This document shows, piece after piece, positions 50,512-64,000 of a stretch of DNA of 64,000 nt; position 1 is the first letter of the stretch, and each line of letters begins with the position of its first letter. Both the position numbers and the translations under genes were made by a program. This DNA comes from Burhinus oedicnemus (lineage: Eukaryota > Chordata > Aves > Charadriiformes > Burhinidae). The notes below the pieces were generated by a model. It was given only the letters and a program-made list of their open reading frames with translations. It did not search any database and was not told the DNA's origin. The DNA lies in the NCBI GenBank assembly GCA_008921705.1, contig VFFE01007128.1:2207673-2271672 (forward strand), in the 5' to 3' direction.

Positions 50512-50528
50512 CCCGCCCGCGGGGCTGA

Positions 50529-60292
<9,764 letters not shown>

Positions 60293-61025
60293 TGATGTTG
60301 ATAGAACAATAACGATTCGTACTACCTTCTTATGAAATTAGCATGTTACTCATTGCTTGACCCAGGTTTACTCTTTGGAGGATACTGTTACAGGTTATAA
60401 AAAAACCAAATCAAACATATTTTGAGGAAGAAATGTGAAATATTAGAACAATCTCTAGTTATCACAGGAAGTGAAGGATCAGAAGCAGAATGTGGTAGGA
60501 TCTAACAGAGGAGGGATGTGTATTTTTCTTCAGAAGGACTGGTAGCATTCAGAGTGATGCAAGTGAGATTCAATTGTGCAATAAAAAATTAATGTAAAAG
60601 CTGTGTATCATCCTAGACATTTTAAAATTCTCATCTAAAAAAAAAAAAAAACAAAAACAAACCACCAAAAAAACAACCAACCAAAAACCAGAAAGAAAAA
60701 TAACCTGAAGGCAAAGCAAGTGTGTGTTACTCAGATTAATAGTTTTGTAACAGATAAGAGCCTGTCATTGAGTAATTTTCCTTGGTGCTAAGTTGAGGAA
60801 TAAAATTAATTCAGACATAGCTTTAGATTTTTTCCAGTAATTTTTCATTAATAGGTAGTATTATTTAGTATGTAGGTGGTTCAGTCATTGTGAGTCAAAC
60901 TTGTTTTGTTTTTTTGCCAGTGAACAACCCACAAAACTTTGAATTTTTCCAGCTGTCTTTTACGAGAAGTGTTTGGACAATGCTCTTAGATATATGGTTT
61001 AGCTTTATGTTGCCCTGTGTAGGGT

Positions 61026-61089
61026 CAGCAGTTGCACTTGATGATCCGTGTGGATCCCTTCCAACTCAGGATTTTCCATGATTCTATGA
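61026..61089 (+). mobile_element. CR1 LINE 3' tail fragment, sense orientation
   Basis: About 64 bp of CR1 3' end on the + strand. It contains TTGATGATCC, GATCCCTTCCAACTCAGG and the terminal ATGATTCTATGAA. It is the only CR1 in the same orientation as the genes. Confidence 0.85.
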
Positions 61090-61674
61090 ATTGTATAAAA
61101 AAAAGTAGTACAAATGATCTGAGCTTCATAATTACTTGTGTGTCTGTGTATGGAATTATGCTAGAATCTGAATATTACTAGTAAATTTATTGTTTCTTTG
61201 AAAATCTAGATAAGATCTTTGTGTAATCATAAAGTACATTAAAAGTATTTGTACATTATATGCAGCTTAATTATAATTTTTCTAGACTGTAAATAGTTGG
61301 AGTAAGCATGCAGTTACAGTCATCAAATCAATTCCTGCACTGTTTTCATTTCTATTTTAATGTGCTCTAATTAAGTAAGAAGGGGAGGATTCTGTACATT
61401 TTTGTTGGACTAATCCAACTTTAAACGATTGCCAAAATTTAGGGTTCTGCAAAATCTCTTCCATAGTTGTAAACATGAAATTTTTATACCGTTCTGCTCA
61501 GCTCAGGGAGAGGACTTTGAATATGTACAAAATTGCGACCAACAATAAGTAACAACTTAGTCTTTCATGACCAATTCTGTAATGCTTGATTTGAAAAGTA
61601 ATTAATAATATTCGGACTTGTTGCAGAGTTGGCATATTGTTTAAAGAAAAAAGTATATGTTGTGTATGCTTATA

Positions 61675-61696
61675 TATGCATACATACGTATGCATA
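61675..61696. repeat. Inverted repeat, 9-nt arms, 4-nt loop
   Basis: TATGCATAC (61675-61683), ATAC, GTATGCATA (61688-61696), in a purine-pyrimidine alternating stretch. No function suggested. Confidence 0.8.
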
Positions 61697-64000
61697 CTCC
61701 ATCTTAGTCTAATAAATTGAAGGTGTGCATTTAGCTCATCCTTGTATTAAAACACAGGAACAGGTATTATTTTCCCACATTATAACTTTCCATTTTTGTA
61801 TGTCGTTGTCACTGGTTATCATAACTGTACCTGAAAGGACGCATGTTAGTTCTGGTTGATGCAGTAGAGGGAGCACAGGTATAATTTTTGTTGAGTACTC
61901 ATGAACTTTTGGTTTGGTTGGAAATTCATAAAACCTTTTAACATGTGGTTGGTTGGTTGGTATGTGTTGTTTTTACATTAAAATTTGGTGGGTAACTTAA
62001 TAGAAACTTTTACTTTAATGTGAGGTAATTAGATATGTGTTATTGGGTTGATTGGACTTTTAAAAAGCAGTGGTATAGTTGAAAACACCACAGTTTTTAT
62101 CCAAGTAGTCGTGAACGGTTTATTGGTTATTTTAGTGTGGGGTTTTTTGTAATGGCGGTTCCTTTCGTTGTTTAGCTGTACTAAAACTGTTGAGTAGTTC
62201 ATGCAGATTTTGGAAATACCCAATACCCCACATGCAAACACATGCAGGTCTTAAAAGAATCTTGAAAGCTGCAGATGTGGAGTACAGGTCAATGTTAGAG
62301 ACTCCTCCTTTGTTTTGAGATTCAATATCTGATTTTAGAAATTCTTTTGTGCCATCAAATCTAATGTAGGCGGAAAGGTGTCGTTAGGTGGTGTTGGAAA
62401 TTTTAGTCAAAGGCCACAAAAACATTTTATTTCCTTCATGTAGTATTTTAACATGTGTATTTCAGATAGGATTGAAAAATGACCTATAAGTAACATAAAT
62501 CATTAAAATCAGATTGTTTTTCACATTATTGAATCTTAAGGTTATTTAAATAATAATTGCATTTATTAATGCCTGTTAAATGCCTGTTTTGTAATCACAT
62601 ATTGTACTGTTTCCTTACAAATACTCAGTAAGTTGAAAAGAATGTATTTAGAAAATGTGTGGCAGAATCAACTGGAATAAAGAGAACCAAGTAACAAGGA
62701 TTCACCTACATTATTGTCTTCCATAGTCCCATTAAGAAACTTTCTAAAAATCAATGTCAAAATGGCCACAGCAGAATTTCTAACACTTAAAGTTAGCAGC
62801 TAGTTTTGTGTTCCTCTAGATTAACTTTCAAAAGAATTAATACAGTAATTCTTTTCCCAAGTTCTTGAGCCTAAATCCTACAAGTGTCTTCTCCAGCAAA
62901 ATAAAGCAACAGAACTCAAATTCTTCTGTGTGTATATAACATCAATTACAGCATCGTCTACTTCTCCAACTGCTTTTACTGATTCTGTAAGAAATTTAGC
63001 ATAAAATACATGGTGATCTTATGGAGGGACACAGAGGTTCTGGTTTAAATATTTTCTTCATAACCCGGAAGAAGAGAGATTTATATAAGTCTTTTTACAG
63101 ACAGTGCACAGCACACAGTTTTTTTTATTTATTTATTATGCCTTCCAACATCACTGTAAAGCTGACTGAACAAATAAAGTCATGCATAAGTATCTGATGT
63201 GGGGTTTGTTTTTTTTTTTCCATTCACTGGATCTTGCTCTTACTGGGTCAAAGTTTTAGAGAAGTTGCAAAGTTCTAAAAGCTGAACCAAGTCTAACCGT
63301 TTTTAACTACCATTTATACACATGCTGCTTTTCTTGTCCTAAATATAGTAGCATGCATCTGAAGTACTCAAAAAACCATTAAATAACTGATTATTTGTAG
63401 AAGTCAAAGGTGTCATTATATTTAATCTAACAGTCCTTTCAAGTTTTATAAAAATGTCAAGTCTGTCAGAGACGGTCAGTAAAATTCTTAGCAACTGTAT
63501 TTTTCTGTACAGCCAGACATGGTTAACAATGGTAAAATTCATTTTGCTATAAAGATCTTGAATATTTAAATGTTTGTTGCTCTAAGTTAAACTTTTGCTT
63601 TTTGCAGTCTTAAGTCATGGTCTCTTTTCTCTGCTAATGTTATTTAATGTCAGTTAGGGTAGGAAAAGTTTCTACTTTTTGGATCTTTTCAGTAACAGTT
63701 ACTGAGCTGATTGTTCTTTAAAAAAATTTTAAAATACCTACACACTTCCAAAAAATACCTGATACTTTATATAGCAATGTAATCCTTTCTGTAGTGCTTT
63801 TGGAAAAGGTGAATAGTTTTCATTCAGAAAAAAACATTTCTATTCTAGCCTTCTACCTTTATTTAAATTTGACATTTTCCTGTCCAATTTTTCTCCTATT
63901 CATTTCCTCTCATGCCCTTTTTTATTGGAGAATGTGTTTCTTAGTTGGAAAGGAGGCTCAAAAAGGTTAAACATCTTGTTGCCTTATGATTAATGCTTGT

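Overview
The window is vertebrate nuclear DNA, almost certainly from a bird. It has long AT-rich introns with GT-AG junctions, one sharp CpG island, and several copies of the CR1 non-LTR retrotransposon, the dominant avian interspersed repeat. The species cannot be named from sequence alone.

Two protein-coding genes lie head to tail on the + strand. (1) PLS1 (plastin-1, also called fimbrin or I-plastin): the entire coding sequence is present as 15 coding exons between 22577 and 47796. Exon lengths sum to 1893 nt, giving 630 codons plus TAA, and every junction keeps frame. (2) TRPC1 (canonical transient receptor potential channel 1): the first seven coding exons (50643-60257, 420 codons plus 1 nt) are present. 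The rest, including the pore and C-terminal tail, lies beyond the right edge. The order PLS1 then TRPC1 in the same orientation is the known vertebrate synteny (human 3q23).

Layout: 1-22537 has no recognisable host exon. It carries a 5'-truncated CR1 at 583-1960 and is probably PLS1 intron 1 and/or upstream sequence, with the noncoding first exon(s) unrecognised or outside. 22538-47796 is the PLS1 coding body, with three antisense CR1 fragments in introns. 47797 to about 50030 is the PLS1 3'UTR with several AATAAA signals, plus a short intergenic gap. About 50030-51130 is the CpG-island promoter and first exon of TRPC1. 51130-64000 is the rest of the TRPC1 5' half, with one small sense CR1 tail at about 61026-61089.

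Plastin-1 is a calcium-responsive actin-bundling protein of microvilli and stereocilia. TRPC1 is a subunit of calcium-permeable cation channels. They are neighbours, but nothing here shows shared regulation. Both reading frames are intact, with no frameshift or premature stop.

The points most worth a second look are splicing and promoter details. TRPC1 exon 3 is an in-frame 102-nt cassette with an unusual donor. PLS1 coding exon 6 has a pyrimidine-poor acceptor, and a 95-nt intron follows it. A 29-codon uORF overlaps the TRPC1 start. A (CCCTG)n / G-quadruplex-prone tract sits in the TRPC1 promoter. A small CpG cluster lies about 0.9 kb before the PLS1 start exon. I see no sign of an undescribed system.
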